64,000 nt of DNA from assembly GCA_003415625.1 (NCBI GenBank), contig PYIU01000002.1, forward strand, positions 7,130,001 to 7,194,000. Reading direction: 5' to 3'. Positions within the stretch are counted from its first letter, which is position 1; the number at the start of each line of letters is the position of its first letter. This document shows positions 35,590 to 47,216 of this stretch, in pieces. This DNA comes from Aquanectria penicillioides. Lineage: Eukaryota; Ascomycota; Sordariomycetes; Hypocreales; Nectriaceae. The position numbers were made by a program, and so were the translations under genes. The notes below the pieces were generated by a model that was not told the DNA's origin, did no database searches, and saw only the letters and a list, made by a program, of their open reading frames with translations.

Positions 35590-37470
35590 ATGGCTCCGAA
35601 AACCCACGTTGCCTTCGTGGCAGCGTCGTTGTTACTAACAAGATGTCTTGTCGCGGCCGGTGAGTAGTCGACGACCCTCAAGCATGGACGAGGAAACGGG
35701 CAGCTAATCAATCGCGTCTCAATCCCTCCAGACTGCAACATTTCCTCCAACCAAACCAGCATCAGCGCTCCCGACGACGTCAGTAGCATCACATCATGCA
35801 GCTCCATCGATGGCGCCCTCTCGCTTCTCATGAATACCGGTTCCTCCTGGTCATCCGATACGGCTTCCGTCGACCTCGGCAGCGTGGGATCAATTGAAGG
35901 CGCCATGGTCATTTACCCATCCAGCAAGCCGAAGAAGACTGTCGTGACAGCAAAGAGTCTGAAGACAATCGGGGGGGAGCTCACCATCTGGAACCCGGAC
36001 ACATCCAACGACATTCCCAGCTTCCAACTGTCGTTCCCGGCTCTCCAGTCAATCGGCAAGGACTATGCCGTCACAGGCCTTTTCGGATCTGTGTCCTTCA
36101 CCCACTGGGATGGCCTACAGGTCGGAAAGATGATGAGGATATACAGCACCGACCTAGAAACCATCGACTTCGGCGGTCTCACCACTGTCAAAGGGGATTT
36201 CTCGGTGGACTCGAACACCAAGATGAAGAAGCTGACCGTGGGGTCATTAACAACCGCGGAGAAGGCCTTTAGCATCCAGACCAACTCGGCACTCACTTCA
36301 GTGTCATGTCCCAAGCTCAAGACTGTCAAGGGGGCCATGACCATCTACCAGAACACGGCGTTGACATATTTTACGCTGCCCGCATTGGAATTTGTCGACA
36401 CCGTTTCTTTCTCATCCAACGGAGATAACCCAACTGTTTATTTCCCGCTGCTCTCAACCATGGGTAGCAGCAGCAACTCATCATCCTCCTTCAAGGATGT
36501 GAGCAAAATTACATTCTCTTCCCTCCGAAACGTCACGGGCGCGGTGGCTTTCTCATCAACCGCGCTCACTGATCTTACCGTTCCTCTTGTCAAGTCCATC
36601 AGCGGGAGTCTCAGTGTGGAGGACAACTCAGAGATGACGACTTTCGCCCTGCCTCGTGTGAGCTCCTTGGGAGACGTTACCATCGACAGCAACGACAAAC
36701 TGACCAACGTGACTGCCAATGCGCTCAAGACCGCACGCAGCATTACCATGAAGGGCTCATTCACCAATGTTGAGTTTTTCAACCTCCAAGAGGTGACGGG
36801 AGATTTCAAGGTCCAGGGATCAGATTCCATGGACTGTTACTGGTTTGATAACAACATTAAGAAGGTTGTGAAGGGCAAATACACATGCGTGGGTAACCAC
36901 GACGAGAAGACGAGGAAGTCTAGCACGGGCGGCATTGAGAACACTGAGGGCAACGCTCAAGACTATATGATTTCATCAAGCGGCAGTGGAAGCGACGGAA
37001 GCAGCAGCAGCGGAGATTCGTCGAGCTCTAGCTCCGGAGACAGCAGCAGTGGAGGATCAGGAAAGAAGGGAGGCTTATCGACGGCGGCCATGGCTGGCAT
37101 CGGTGTCGGTGCCGCTGTGGGAGCCATTCTCATCATTGGCGCGGCCTTTTTGTTCTTCTGGCGACGGAGACGAGGAGCCTACACGACGGCCGGTGCCCAG
37201 CGAGCCGAAAGCCGCGACAGCAACGATAGCAGGAAGAATCCCTTCGGGAAGAACCCTTTCGACAGCCAGATGCTCGGCGTCCACACCAAGATCGAGGCCA
37301 GCAACCCGAGTCCCTCGCCCAGCTCACCCAGCCTTGGAACACTGAGCTTTGGCCGAAACTCGTTCCTAGATGCGGGCACCTTCGCTACTGAGAAGGGCCT
37401 AAACGCCATCAAGACGATTCGCCGGGTGAGCGCCTCGTCGTCTGGTGGCTCTGAGACGTTGAGAGGATGA
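35590..37470 (+). CDS. Ecm33/Sps2-like surface protein with transmembrane segment
   Basis: Secretory-pathway protein of 602 aa. Exons 35590-35659 and 35732-37470. Exon 1 encodes a signal peptide (VAFVAASLLLTRCLVAA) that splices in frame to DCNISSNQTS. The ectodomain is a receptor-L-type repeat array of Ecm33 style: recurring LKTVKGAMTIYQN, LRNVTGAVAFSS and LNSLSVEDN-like beta units, many Ser/Thr and several N-glycosylation sites. A Ser/Gly-rich stalk of about 40 residues follows, then a hydrophobic helix near residues 477-499 (GVGAAVGAILIIGAAFLFF) stopped by WRRRR, then a cytoplasmic tail of about 100 residues rich in Ser and NPF-type motifs (KNPFGKNPF). Classical Ecm33 proteins are GPI-anchored; this one is a type I membrane protein. 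Likely in cell-wall integrity or sensing (inference). Confidence 0.85.
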
Positions 37471-38185
37471 TTTTGGCTCCGGAGTAGAAAAGGGAAAGGT
37501 TCACAACGCTCAAAAGAAAGCTTCTTTTTTTTTTCTTGTAATTAGATACCTCATCATCACGGCAGGCGCAGTCGATCTCATAGAGTAATTTTTAAATCAG
37601 CGAACTTCACAACAACAAACCTTTGTATGCCAAATGTATGCTGTGTGCGTCATCGATGGTTGAGTACTAGTATATGAGTAGCTGTGGTCAAAGGAATGAA
37701 CGAACGGTCTAAGCACCCCACTTGATGCAACTATTGTGGCTGTAGGGTAAGGTTTGTTTAACGAGGATTTACTGAATTGAACATATTTACATCCTAGCCT
37801 AGATACCCTTAAATAAAAAATTCTGTCAAAAATGAGGAGTTTTGATTCGAAATTTTGATTTTAATTTTTACTACATCTTACTATCTTGCTTGATTGTCAG
37901 TGAAGTTTGGTTGTTACAATAATCAACTGTCGCAATGAGTAGTCATGCAGCTTCAAGCCGCCCAGCCTCATCGGGACGATGCGGTGGCGATGTTTCACTA
38001 CAACCTCTCCCTAGATATCGGACCGTAGATTCCCTGCATATAAACTTTTTACTTTTTAATCGATTGTCATGACAACAGGCCTAGATCTCTATAAAGAAAA
38101 ATAGAAAAAGAAAAGAAGGGGAGAAATTTTTTTTGAAAGCCACAGACACAACTCGGTCATATTTTCTTATATCTCAGCCTAGTCT
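37471..38185. other. Intergenic, 3-prime side of Ecm33-like gene
   Basis: No coding region seen. Moderately AT-rich, with a poly-T run at about 37525-37534. It ends at the 5-bp target site of the Copia insertion. Confidence 0.5.
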
Positions 38186-38190
38186 CATTC
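38186..38190. repeat. Target-site duplication, left copy
   Basis: CATTC directly before the left LTR, identical to the five bases directly after the right LTR at 43726-43730. Confidence 0.85.
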
Positions 38191-38419
38191 TGTTGGATTG
38201 GAGGCATGTTGGAACACCTATGCTCCAGGGAGTTACATGAGAAACAGGGGGTTGTTGGGACCGACTCAAAGAAGGCTCGCCGAGCCTCCAGTCGGCTAGC
38301 CTATATTAAGAATAAAAGGAAAGATAGACCCCCCTAACCTAAAAGGGGGAGCTAAATTAAATAAACAATAGATATATAGATAGTTAAGGTTATTAAGTAG
38401 TTATATAAGCTATCTAATA
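38191..38419 (+). repeat. 5-prime LTR of Copia element
   Basis: 229 bp, beginning TGTTGG and ending in a mutated form of CCAACA (TCTAATA). It aligns over its full length with the right LTR, with one single-base indel in a G run. Its last third, next to the element body, carries many G-to-A and C-to-T changes, while its outer part is nearly unmutated. Confidence 0.9.
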
Positions 38420-41400
38420 ATTAATAGTTAAATATATACTATATGCCCTTATTATATATATGCCTTTTTTATTTAAATTGCTAATTAATTATTAGTCTTT
38501 TAGCAATAATAACTTTAGCTATTTTAATTAAGCTAATTACTAGCAATAATTAGATTTTTTAATACTTAACTCTAAAGATAAAGGCTATTACTTAAAACCT
38601 TTAGCCCTATATTAACCCTAAAATAGCTAAAAAGCCCCTTTTTATTATAAAGAAGCTAATCCCCTTAAACCTTAAGTCCTTTAGCTAAAGGAAGGGTATG
38701 CTATTAGCTGTAAGTGCCTCTATATTAATTGCTGCATTAAGTACCTCTATAATTAACTATAAATTAAAGACCCTTTATTTAGTAAATAGCAAAAAGTCTT
38801 TAATTAAAGCAATTAAAGTTATTAACCTTATAAATATAGACTTAATAGTATTTAATGTATTATAGACTAATTATAAATATTAATTAAAAAGATATATAGC
38901 CCTTTAGAAAAGAATAGCAATTATTTAAAACTAAATCTAATAGATTATTTTACCTTTTTTATATTATTATTACTATTTAATAGAAAAGGTATTAATTAAA
39001 TAGATAAAAGCCCTATATAACTATTTTATTTAAGTAAAAGATAAATATATATATAAAGCTTATTAAACTCTCTATAAATTGCTAGTAAAACCCTATTAAT
39101 CTTAAGTTATAATCTATAAGGGTATAGGCAATTAACTTACCCTTTAGGAAAAGGCAATTTAAAAAGCCTAAGCAATAAAGCTTTAAAAAGCAATAAAAAT
39201 AAGCTAATAGTTTAAAGATCTAATTATAGCACTAAAAGGCATACCTTTTAAGTCTTAAATTAATGCATATAATACTATAAAGTTAAATAAAGCTATTATA
39301 AATACTTTATTAATTATAAAGGTTTTAAGGGCTATTTGCTAAGTATTTGCTAATAGCTTAGCAGTTTTAACTTAAAGAAAGATTATACTAAAAGCATTTT
39401 ATTATTATTATAAAGAAAGTAAAGAAGCTAATAAACCTTTAGTAAAGCCTTAAGGAAAAAGAGTATAACTATTAAATACTATTAATAGTATAGATATATA
39501 GTGCTCTATTTATTTTAATAATTATTACCTTTTAGCTAAATACTATTATACCTTTTTAAAGATATAACCTTAAGGATAATAGCTTAATTAAGCAATAAAG
39601 GCCTTAATTAAAAAATATATTAAAAGAAATAATAATAAAGTTATAAACTAAATAAAAAAGCTTATATTAAGTAACTTATAATAATACTAAATATTAAGCT
39701 TCTATTAAAAAAAAGTAATAGTAAATGCCTATTTAATAATTATTAAGTTATATCTACTATAAAAGAGCTACCTTTTAAACTTAAGAGTATTAATATATAT
39801 CTTTAGAAATACTATATAAATATATAATTTAAGGGCAGCTTTAATAGAAGACTTTCTATAGTTAGAAATAAAATTAATTTTAATTAATAATTATAAAGAT
39901 ACTATAATAACCTTATAATCTACTAATAGTTTATTAATAACCCTTTAATTATTTAATATTGCCCTTTATAGAGCCTTAATATTAAACCTAATATTCTTTT
40001 TATAGCTAAAAAAATAAAGGTTTTAATAAAATATAAAACCTAATAGTAACTGCCTATATAAAGCTAATAGTAGCTACCTTAATAAAATTAAAGAGATCTA
40101 TAGGCAATAGGTTTTAAAATATATATACTTTAATAAAAATAAATTGCTAGCCCTTTAAGTGCTATTTACTAATTGCTTATTAGCTTAATATTATATCTAA
40201 AAATATATATTATAGACCTAATAGAGGCCCCTTAAGGGGAATTTATATATATAATATTAGCAATTTAATTACTTAAGCCTAAATATTCTTAGGCACCTTT
40301 TAAATGCTACTTAAGGCATTAAGCTAAAGCTAAATAACCCTTAAGGCCTTTAGAGGATTATAATAATTAACTGCAATGCCTATAGGGTAGTAAAGGCTTA
40401 TTAAGCAGTTTATTAAATACTTTAAGAAGCTACTAAAAGGGCAAAGCTAAAGGAGTAAATTGCCTTTAATTTCTACTTAATAGAATTAAAATATAAAGGC
40501 TATATATTAATATAGATTATAGTAAATTAAGCCTTTAGCTATATATAAGATTACTATACTATAGATTGATTAATACCTATAATTTAAACTGCCTTTATAA
40601 GCTTTATTAAAATAATAAAAATGCAATATAAGGCTATAGTAAAGGTCTTTAAATACAATAATAAGCTTTTAATAATCTATTGCTAAATAGCCACTAAAAT
40701 AAAGGCAATAAAGATCTAATATAAGCCCTTTATATTAAACACTTAAGCCTAAAATAAAGGCACTAAATGCATTATAGTAATTATTATTAAGAAAAGCTAT
40801 ATAATAAAAGCAATAGTTAAGCTTTTAGTATACCTTTAGCTAAAGACTATTAAAGTAGCTATCTATCTCTATAATTGCTTATTAAGTGCTTACTAAAGCT
40901 AAAAGTCTCTCTATAAAGTATTTTACTTATAATATTATACTAATAATATAGCAAAACTTAATCTATTCTATTTATAATTATATAGCTATAAAGCCTTTAT
41001 ATTAATAGTAAATATATAGCTCTATTAAAACTGTCTTTAAAAGTAAGCTCTATAAGCTTAAATTGGATTCTTTATAGAATATATATTAAGTAATTCCTTT
41101 TAAATTTAAAACTCACTATTAAAGGAAATAGTAACCTTAAGAGATATAACCTTTAATAAATGCTAGCTATTTAATAGGCATTTAAAGACCCTTTAGGATA
41201 ATTTACTAAAGAAAGACTTAAAAGTAATATAGAAATGCATTTAAGAGCTACTTATAGCAATATAGAAACCTTTACTATAATTATTATAGCTTTTAAATAA
41301 AAAACTAAATAAAATCTTACCTAACCCTAATAGTTTAAAGTATATAAAGGCTAGTAAAAAGAAAGCAAGTATTTATTAAGCCTTTATTAAGTAGTCTATC

Positions 41401-43495
41401 TATATTATCTTTAAATTTAAGGTTATTTCTATACTTTTATAGTTATCTCTATTAGCCTTTTTTTATATTTTAGCTATTTACCTAAATATAAAGAGATAGG
41501 GGCAATAAAATAGTAATAATACTAAAAAAGTAAAGCTATTAAATGCTTATTAAATTATCCTTAAAAGGGTAATGCCTAAAATATTATTTAAAGCTATATT
41601 TTTAGCAGGCAGCCTATAAAGGCAAAAGCATTATAAACACTTCTATTAAACTAAAGGAGGTAGTTTAGCTAGCTTCTTACTAAAGCTAATAAAGGGAAGC
41701 TTAACTTACTCTCTTAATTATATATATAGTAAAGTTATTTTTATTTATAGAGGGAAAAAACCCCTTATAGAAAGGCTATTTACTAAAATGCCCTAATATT
41801 TATTAAAGCAGCTTTTTAGCTTTTATACTTAAATAGATAAATATTTATATAAAGATTAGCTAATTGCAGCTAAAACTTTCTACCTTTAGAGCTATAAAGA
41901 AATAGGCTTATAGATTAAGGTAGCTAAAATAGCAATAAATAGTTATTAAATACTTAACTGCTATTAAATATATATATATAAGCTTAATAAATATAGCTGC
42001 TTTATTAAAATTAAAGTATAGCTAATAATTTATAGCAACTAATAGCTAAAAGATAAATAAGATATCTATATAGCTATTTTAGCTAAAATATTATTTTAAA
42101 CCCTTATAGCTTTAGCTAACTGCTTTAACTATAAAATGCTATAATATAATATAATTAATGCCTTTATATATATAAACCTTAATAAAGATATTTATATAGA
42201 AATGCTAATTAAATATTAAAAACCTAATATTATCCTTAAGCTTTAGAAGGCCCTATATAGCCTTAAATAATTACCTCTTTTATAGTAGTAATATTTTAAA
42301 AAGGGCCTATATTTATTAGGCTTTTATTAAATACCTAATAAAGACTGCTATTAGCTATATAAAGAAATTATTTTCTTTTTTTATATAGATAATTGCATTT
42401 TTTGCTATTTAAAGACCCTAAAAAGTAAGGCAATTAAGCTAATTAAATCCCTTTAAAAACTCTATTATATTAAAAGAGGCAAGCCCCTTTATTAGTTCTT
42501 AAATATTAAAGTTATTTACAATAAAGCAATCTAATAGCTTTAGCTTTTTTAATCTATTTATATTAATAAGGCCTATTAATTGCTTATTAATTCCTTATTA
42601 AACCTTAAATATAAAACTTTAATAGCACTTAAAGAGCTCCTTCTATTTAATAGCAATATAACTCTATAACTAATTAATTTATATTAATAGAAGGTTAGCA
42701 CTATTATATATACTATAGTTATAATTTAATTAAATATTGCCTTTATAGCAAGTAGACTAATATAATTTAATTAAAATTTAGGCCTTAAGCATTATAAGGC
42801 TATAGATTAAGTTCTTTAGTATTTTATATAAATATAGAGATTTTTCTTATAGTATAAAGCTAAGCCTAGCAATAAAGATAATAGCCTTTTAATAGCTTTT
42901 AATATTAGTTTTATTAATAACTTATTAAACTATTAAAGTTTATAGGTATTTACTATAAGCCTTTTTAATAATATAATCTTTTAAAAAGCCAATAAATAAA
43001 ATATAATAATAATATTAATAATAAAAGCTAAATTATTAGCTTTATTATAAATAGCTAAAAAAGCCTTATTTATAAGCTACTTTATTTTATCTTTATATAT
43101 TAATCTATACTTATTAATTGCTTATTAAAAAGTTGCCTTTTCTTTTTAAGTAATTATTTAATATAATAATAAATAGACTATTTATTTAATTAAAAAAGAG
43201 CTTATTTAGCTATATATAAAGCTCTAGTATATTAATATATATAACTATTAGCTTTACTAAAAAATTATAAGGGATTAAATTAATATTATTTATACTCTAT
43301 TAGCTTAACTATTAACTAATAGTTTTACTAAAAGCCTTTTGCAAAAAGCCTTTAAGTTATTTATTTAGTAGCTAAAGCTTATTAATCTCTTAATAAGACT
43401 GGCCTAAAACTAAAAGCAGGAATTAAAAGAAGAAAATAGAGCCCTAATGATCCTAAAGGTCAGCCTAAAGGCTGTGCCTTTAAGCTAAAGGGGCG

Positions 43496-43725
43496 TATTG
43501 GATTGGAGGCATATTGGAACACCTATGCTTTAGGGAGTTACGTGAGAAATAGGGGGTTATTGGGACCGACTCGAAGAAGGCTTGCCGAGCCTCCAGTCGG
43601 CTAGCCTATATTAGGAATAAAAGGAAAGATAGACCCCCCTAACCTAAAAGGGGGGAGCTAGATTGAATGGACAATAGACATACAGATGGTTAAGGTCATC
43701 AAGTGGTCATACGAGCTATCCAACA
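43496..43725 (+). repeat. 3-prime LTR of Copia element
   Basis: 230 bp, beginning TATTGG (mutated TGTTGG) and ending in an intact TCCAACA. Mutations relative to the left LTR are concentrated in the half facing the element body. Confidence 0.9.
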
Positions 43726-43730
43726 CATTC
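43726..43730. repeat. Target-site duplication, right copy
   Basis: CATTC directly after the right LTR, identical to 38186-38190. Confidence 0.85.
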
Positions 43731-43889
43731 CGATCAGACCTTGACCCCTGTCCGTCCCAGCCAGCACTCCACTCAAATATCCCATACGCGAGGTTTCAGT
43801 GGTGAATAGTGTCATAGCCAACTTGGACTATGAATGAGGGCCGATGCGAATAAGCATAATGCATTAATCTCTGACTATCTATTCCCAGT

Positions 43890-45383
43890 TCACAACTTGG
43901 CTCTGCTCCTTGGATGTCTAGCACCCATTGTAAGCCTAATCGCAGCCTTTCTGCCCATTTCAATAGCTCCGTCAATGTAGCCGACCCATCCATCAGCCCA
44001 ATCGGCATTTGCAAGCAGGACTCTGCTCGAGACTTGGGAATTATTCATTATTTCAGATAGCCCGGTGCTCAGCGTCCCAGGCGCATGCGATGCCCATGTT
44101 CCCTTTGCAAACTCATCCCGCGTCCAGTCATGCCATACCATATGGGTTGGTGTGATTTTCGACTGTTTTGGCACCACGTCCTGTTGAACGGCTTCAAGGT
44201 ATGCTTTGGGGGTTTCTTCCGGCAATGCCTTCGATAGGATACCATCGGACATTCCAAAGCTTACGAGATTGGTGCCAGAGCTCTTCGAAAAAGATTCCAC
44301 AAGCATAGCAGCGACAGACCTGGTCTCGTCACGAACAGCGAACCAGGGACCTGTCTTTTCCTTTGCGTGGATGTGGACCTTGAAACCCATGTTCGCGTGT
44401 TTAGTAGTGTGCCAAGCCTTTGAGAGTGGAGGCGAGAACTCAACGTCCGAGAGGCAGTGAAGCGGTATAGTGCAAATTACATGCGATGCATGGAACGTCT
44501 TTCCAGAGTGAGTTGTGATGTCTACTTCACTGCATTTTGTCGTGATGGCCTGGATTTTTTCATTAAAGATGGAAGTTCCGGTGAATTCGCCATGGATCCG
44601 GGATGCTAGCTCCGTCGTCCCATCTGCAAGTTTGTATCGTCCACATATTTCCATGAAGCAGTTGAAATCGTAGTTTGACATGGCGTATAGTCGCATCAAG
44701 TTCAGATATGAACTTTGGCTCGGGGGTGAGAGACTGTTGATATTGAGAAATTGCAACAGAAACTCTCTGTCGTCTTGGCTGATGTCTAGCTGGTCGGCAC
44801 GCTGTCGCAGACTGATATCCCACTTCGACCAATCTGCTCGAGATGCTAGAGGTGTAAATGGCAGAGGGAAAAGAGTCCGTCCGCCTTCGCCATCACAGTC
44901 GGCAAACTTTCCGAACAGAGGTAGAAGTCGCTCATCCGTTTTCTCGCCAGGTTCCACGATATGTCTACCTTCTTTTTGGTCGAAATGACAACACAACGCA
45001 CCCTTTGACATTGCTGGCGTGTCTTTAATCCTCGATGCAAGGCCGTACCTCGTGATTTCCGCCCAGACATGAGGTTGGAGCCAATGGACCCAAGTTCCTC
45101 CCATTTCATAGCCATGCCCATTGATGTCTGCGGTCCATGTGCGGCCGCCAATGCGATCTCTGGACTCGACAAGCATGACTTTCTTTCCTGCGAGAGAAAG
45201 ATCTCGGGCAGCTGTCAGTCCACAGAACCCGGCGCCGATGACTACAACATCATAGGAGACATCGGGTCGCGCGGATGAAGACCGAATCGCCTTGGAGGCT
45301 AGTCCCTTGGTGATTTTATCGGCTTGGACATCATAGTAGACGCCTTCCTTGGTGACAGAGCCGAACATTTGTGGAGGGGACAT
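43890..45383 (-). CDS. Flavin monoamine oxidase, peroxisomal (PTS1)
   Basis: FAD-dependent amine oxidase of 497 aa, intronless. It would oxidise a primary amine to the aldehyde with release of ammonia and hydrogen peroxide. The dinucleotide-binding loop is GAGFCG (50-55), followed by E73 for the FAD ribose and RIGGRTW (77-83). The substrate region includes GGTWVHWLQPHVW, and the C-terminal flavin-contact segment is WVGYIDGAIEMGRKAA. The last three residues, AKL, match the PTS1 consensus, so peroxisomal import is expected, as for fungal MAO-N relatives. No transmembrane tail is seen, unlike animal MAO. It is transcribed away from a small cupin gene (start at 46298) that also ends in AKL. A RIP-mutated Copia element begins 165 bp beyond its stop codon, but the gene itself is intact. 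Confidence 0.93.
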   Translation of the reverse strand: MSPPQMFGSVTKEGVYYDVQADKITKGLASKAIRSSSARPDVSYDVVVIGAGFCGLTAARDLSLAGKKVMLVESRDRIGGRTWTADINGHGYEMGGTWVHWLQPHVWAEITRYGLASRIKDTPAMSKGALCCHFDQKEGRHIVEPGEKTDERLLPLFGKFADCDGEGGRTLFPLPFTPLASRADWSKWDISLRQRADQLDISQDDREFLLQFLNINSLSPPSQSSYLNLMRLYAMSNYDFNCFMEICGRYKLADGTTELASRIHGEFTGTSIFNEKIQAITTKCSEVDITTHSGKTFHASHVICTIPLHCLSDVEFSPPLSKAWHTTKHANMGFKVHIHAKEKTGPWFAVRDETRSVAAMLVESFSKSSGTNLVSFGMSDGILSKALPEETPKAYLEAVQQDVVPKQSKITPTHMVWHDWTRDEFAKGTWASHAPGTLSTGLSEIMNNSQVSSRVLLANADWADGWVGYIDGAIEMGRKAAIRLTMGARHPRSRAKL

Positions 45384-46297
45384 GATGGCTTATATTAATG
45401 ATGCGAAAACGGGGGGAAATTTCAACGCTATGGCTATGTTTGTCATGAGACGCTATGCAAATGAGGAAAACATGGGGACTTTAAATATTCACTTCTAAAT
45501 GTAAATTATTATCTCTAACGCGTCTAGCTGGATCTCAACCCTACTGTATGGACCATCACCAGTGTACAGACAAGTGTTTCGCGGTAACCAAAAGCAGCAT
45601 TCGTATACGAGGCCTCTCATTGGCTCGATACTGACCTCATTATCGCCTCGGAACGCCTCGGAACTGAGGATCACATCACCGTCCATGTCGATGCTATAGA
45701 ACGAAGAGAGTTGTTCCTCTGATGCTTGGAACAGAAAAATCATTGGAATAAAAAAATAACTGCTTTGAAGAGTATTAAACTCTCCAAGAATTGATTAATT
45801 GACGGTTTGACATGAGGTAGCTCGTCGTTTGCGGAACGTGATTGTGGGGACGCTTGAAGCTATTCATGCTTATCGTCAACGGAGGCTGGCGTTTCTCACT
45901 TTTTATGCCGAATCCAGCCAACGTCCAGGCAGCTCGCACTTTTTTGCCTAAAAACGTAGAGCTTGGTGCATGACATATCTAGACTCCGACGTGCATTTCC
46001 ATTCTAGCCTACCTCGCCAAGGGATTGTTCAACCTCGAGCTCGGAAACGGAACGGAATCGGTGTAGAGAATGGAGAGTTTGTGCTTTAAATTCCCCAAAA
46101 CTCTCCGAGTATCTGGAAGCCTCAAATTGGCCCCTTGTTCTTGCATCGAATCTTGAAATACCGCCAAGGGTTACACGCAAGCATTGTGCATCTTTGACTA
46201 GCATTCACCTCTGACCAGACAGAAAACAACGAGGTTTTACTTCTGACGCACGACAAGACTCGCTTATTTTTCTGATTGCACATAATCCGTCTTCAAA
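45384..46297. promoter_or_regulatory. Divergent intergenic region of the amine oxidase-cupin pair
   Basis: 914 bp separate the two start codons and must hold both promoters, around or including the 82-aa candidate frame. A shared promoter would allow co-regulation, which fits the shared AKL ends of both proteins (inference). No specific binding site could be assigned by eye. Confidence 0.45.
45495..45743 (-). CDS. Possible small protein, 82 aa, unrecognised
   Basis: A minus-strand frame with an ATG at 45743 and a stop at 45495. Composition is protein-like (IDMDGDVILSSEAF, then GLVYECCFWLPRNT, acidic and hydrophobic residues alternating as in a beta protein). No signal peptide and no family I recognise. 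It lies between the divergent amine oxidase and cupin genes, so it could be a real small gene, the last exon of a spliced one, or chance. Confidence 0.3.
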   Translation of the reverse strand: MIFLFQASEEQLSSFYSIDMDGDVILSSEAFRGDNEVSIEPMRGLVYECCFWLPRNTCLYTGDGPYSRVEIQLDALEIIIYI

Positions 46298-46732
46298 ATG
46301 CCTATCGTTTACAAGCCTGGCAGCCTTGACAACCAATTCAAGGATCTTCCGAGAATAGACCCTCGCCTCAAGGCCTTTATGAGAGGTAGGTCAATGATCG
46401 CTCCACCTTGTTGCATATGATCCATCTCGTTCCAATGCAGCCTCACTAACGACGAATCAACAGACACTGCTACGGCGGCGTCGGCTGCAGACCCCTTTAC
46501 TGCTGGATTCTTCCGCTTGGAAAAGGATGTGCCAACGACAATTGAATACCAATTCAACGAAGTAAAGCTGTTCGTTGAGGGCGAGTGCACAATTAGCGAT
46601 GAGACTGGCGCCAAGGTGACCGCCCGTGCGGGAGATGTCGTATTATTTAACAAGGGAACCAAGGCAACGTTCCAAGCTGAAACCGACTCGCATGCACTTG
46701 CGTTCTACTGCGCGCAACGCGCAAAGCTATGA
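46298..46732 (+). CDS. EutQ-like single-domain cupin, PTS1-bearing
   Basis: Small cupin of 118 aa. Exons 46298-46385 and 46464-46732 (78-nt intron, GTAGGT..ACAG). After MPIVYKPGSLDNQF, the barrel is seen in VKLFVEGECTISDETG, GDVVLFNKGTKATFQ and HALAFYC. It resembles the cupin part of ethanolamine-utilisation protein EutQ; the metal-binding His residues of typical cupins are absent from the two motif positions, as in EutQ. It ends in QRAKL, a PTS1 signal, so peroxisomal location is expected. The divergent neighbour is a flavin amine oxidase with the same targeting end. A role in amine metabolism beside that enzyme is inferred; the chemistry is unknown. Confidence 0.85.
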
Positions 46733-47216
46733 GGGGTTGGAAGGAATAGCCGTTGATGATATCCCGTTACATTTCAGGCACCCTTGGTTGGCCAACCAAT
46801 GACTCGCAGTTCAATTTCCCATGGGACAAAAATTCAACGGAAAAATCGACAAGGCTATGTTAATAGAAATGTACATGTATGCCTAGGTCATTAAATAAAC
46901 ATTACAAAAGTGACCAAGGTCCAGGCCTAGATGCCGTGCCGTCATGCAAGGAACAGCAATTGGAACAACGAGCCAAGTGGACAAGTGACAGTCCAGGTTC
47001 CCCGCAGACTAGCCAAAATCAGACATGTGAAGCGAAGTCGCTCATTGGACTGATAAGAGACCAAATCCCTTTTCCGTCTCGAAGCTCCTCTCCATGTGAA
47101 TTACCATCCGTTTTCTAATTGATATGGGACATTGCAAATCCATCCACTAAGTGCCACTGAAATAGTTGATCGAATGATTCGAAGGTTTCTAGAATCTACC
47201 AACATCCTATACTTCT
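46733..47216. other. Intergenic, upstream of Zn2Cys6 gene
   Basis: No supported gene. It may hide the first exon of the downstream regulator, whose start codon is unresolved. Confidence 0.4.

Larger units (their letters stand above)
38191..43725 (+). mobile_element. Full-length RIP-mutated Copia LTR retrotransposon
   Basis: 5,535 bp bounded by 229- and 230-bp LTRs and a CATTC target duplication. The body is about 80 percent AT and has no intact frame. Reading through stops on the plus strand gives Copia Pol: RT motif KALYSLK.LPLL near 42247-42285, the FFFYIDN segment (from FFFYVDD) near 42371-42395, and the RNase H end with TKL..VDIH..W-like residues near 43215-43260 followed by a LADxLTKAL-like segment near 43310-43340. 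A purine-rich AAAGGGG lies just before the right LTR. The order, with RT/RNase H at the 3-prime end, fixes the Copia class. It sits between the Ecm33-like gene and the amine oxidase, breaking neither. Confidence 0.92.

Noticed and set aside
36063..37412. Minus-strand and alternative-frame ORFs over the Ecm33-like gene
   Set aside because: Shadows of the repetitive beta-rich coding frame; no independent evidence.
46004..46204. 66-codon minus-strand frame upstream of the cupin gene
   Set aside because: It overlaps the likely promoter and 5-prime UTR of the cupin gene and shows no recognisable feature.
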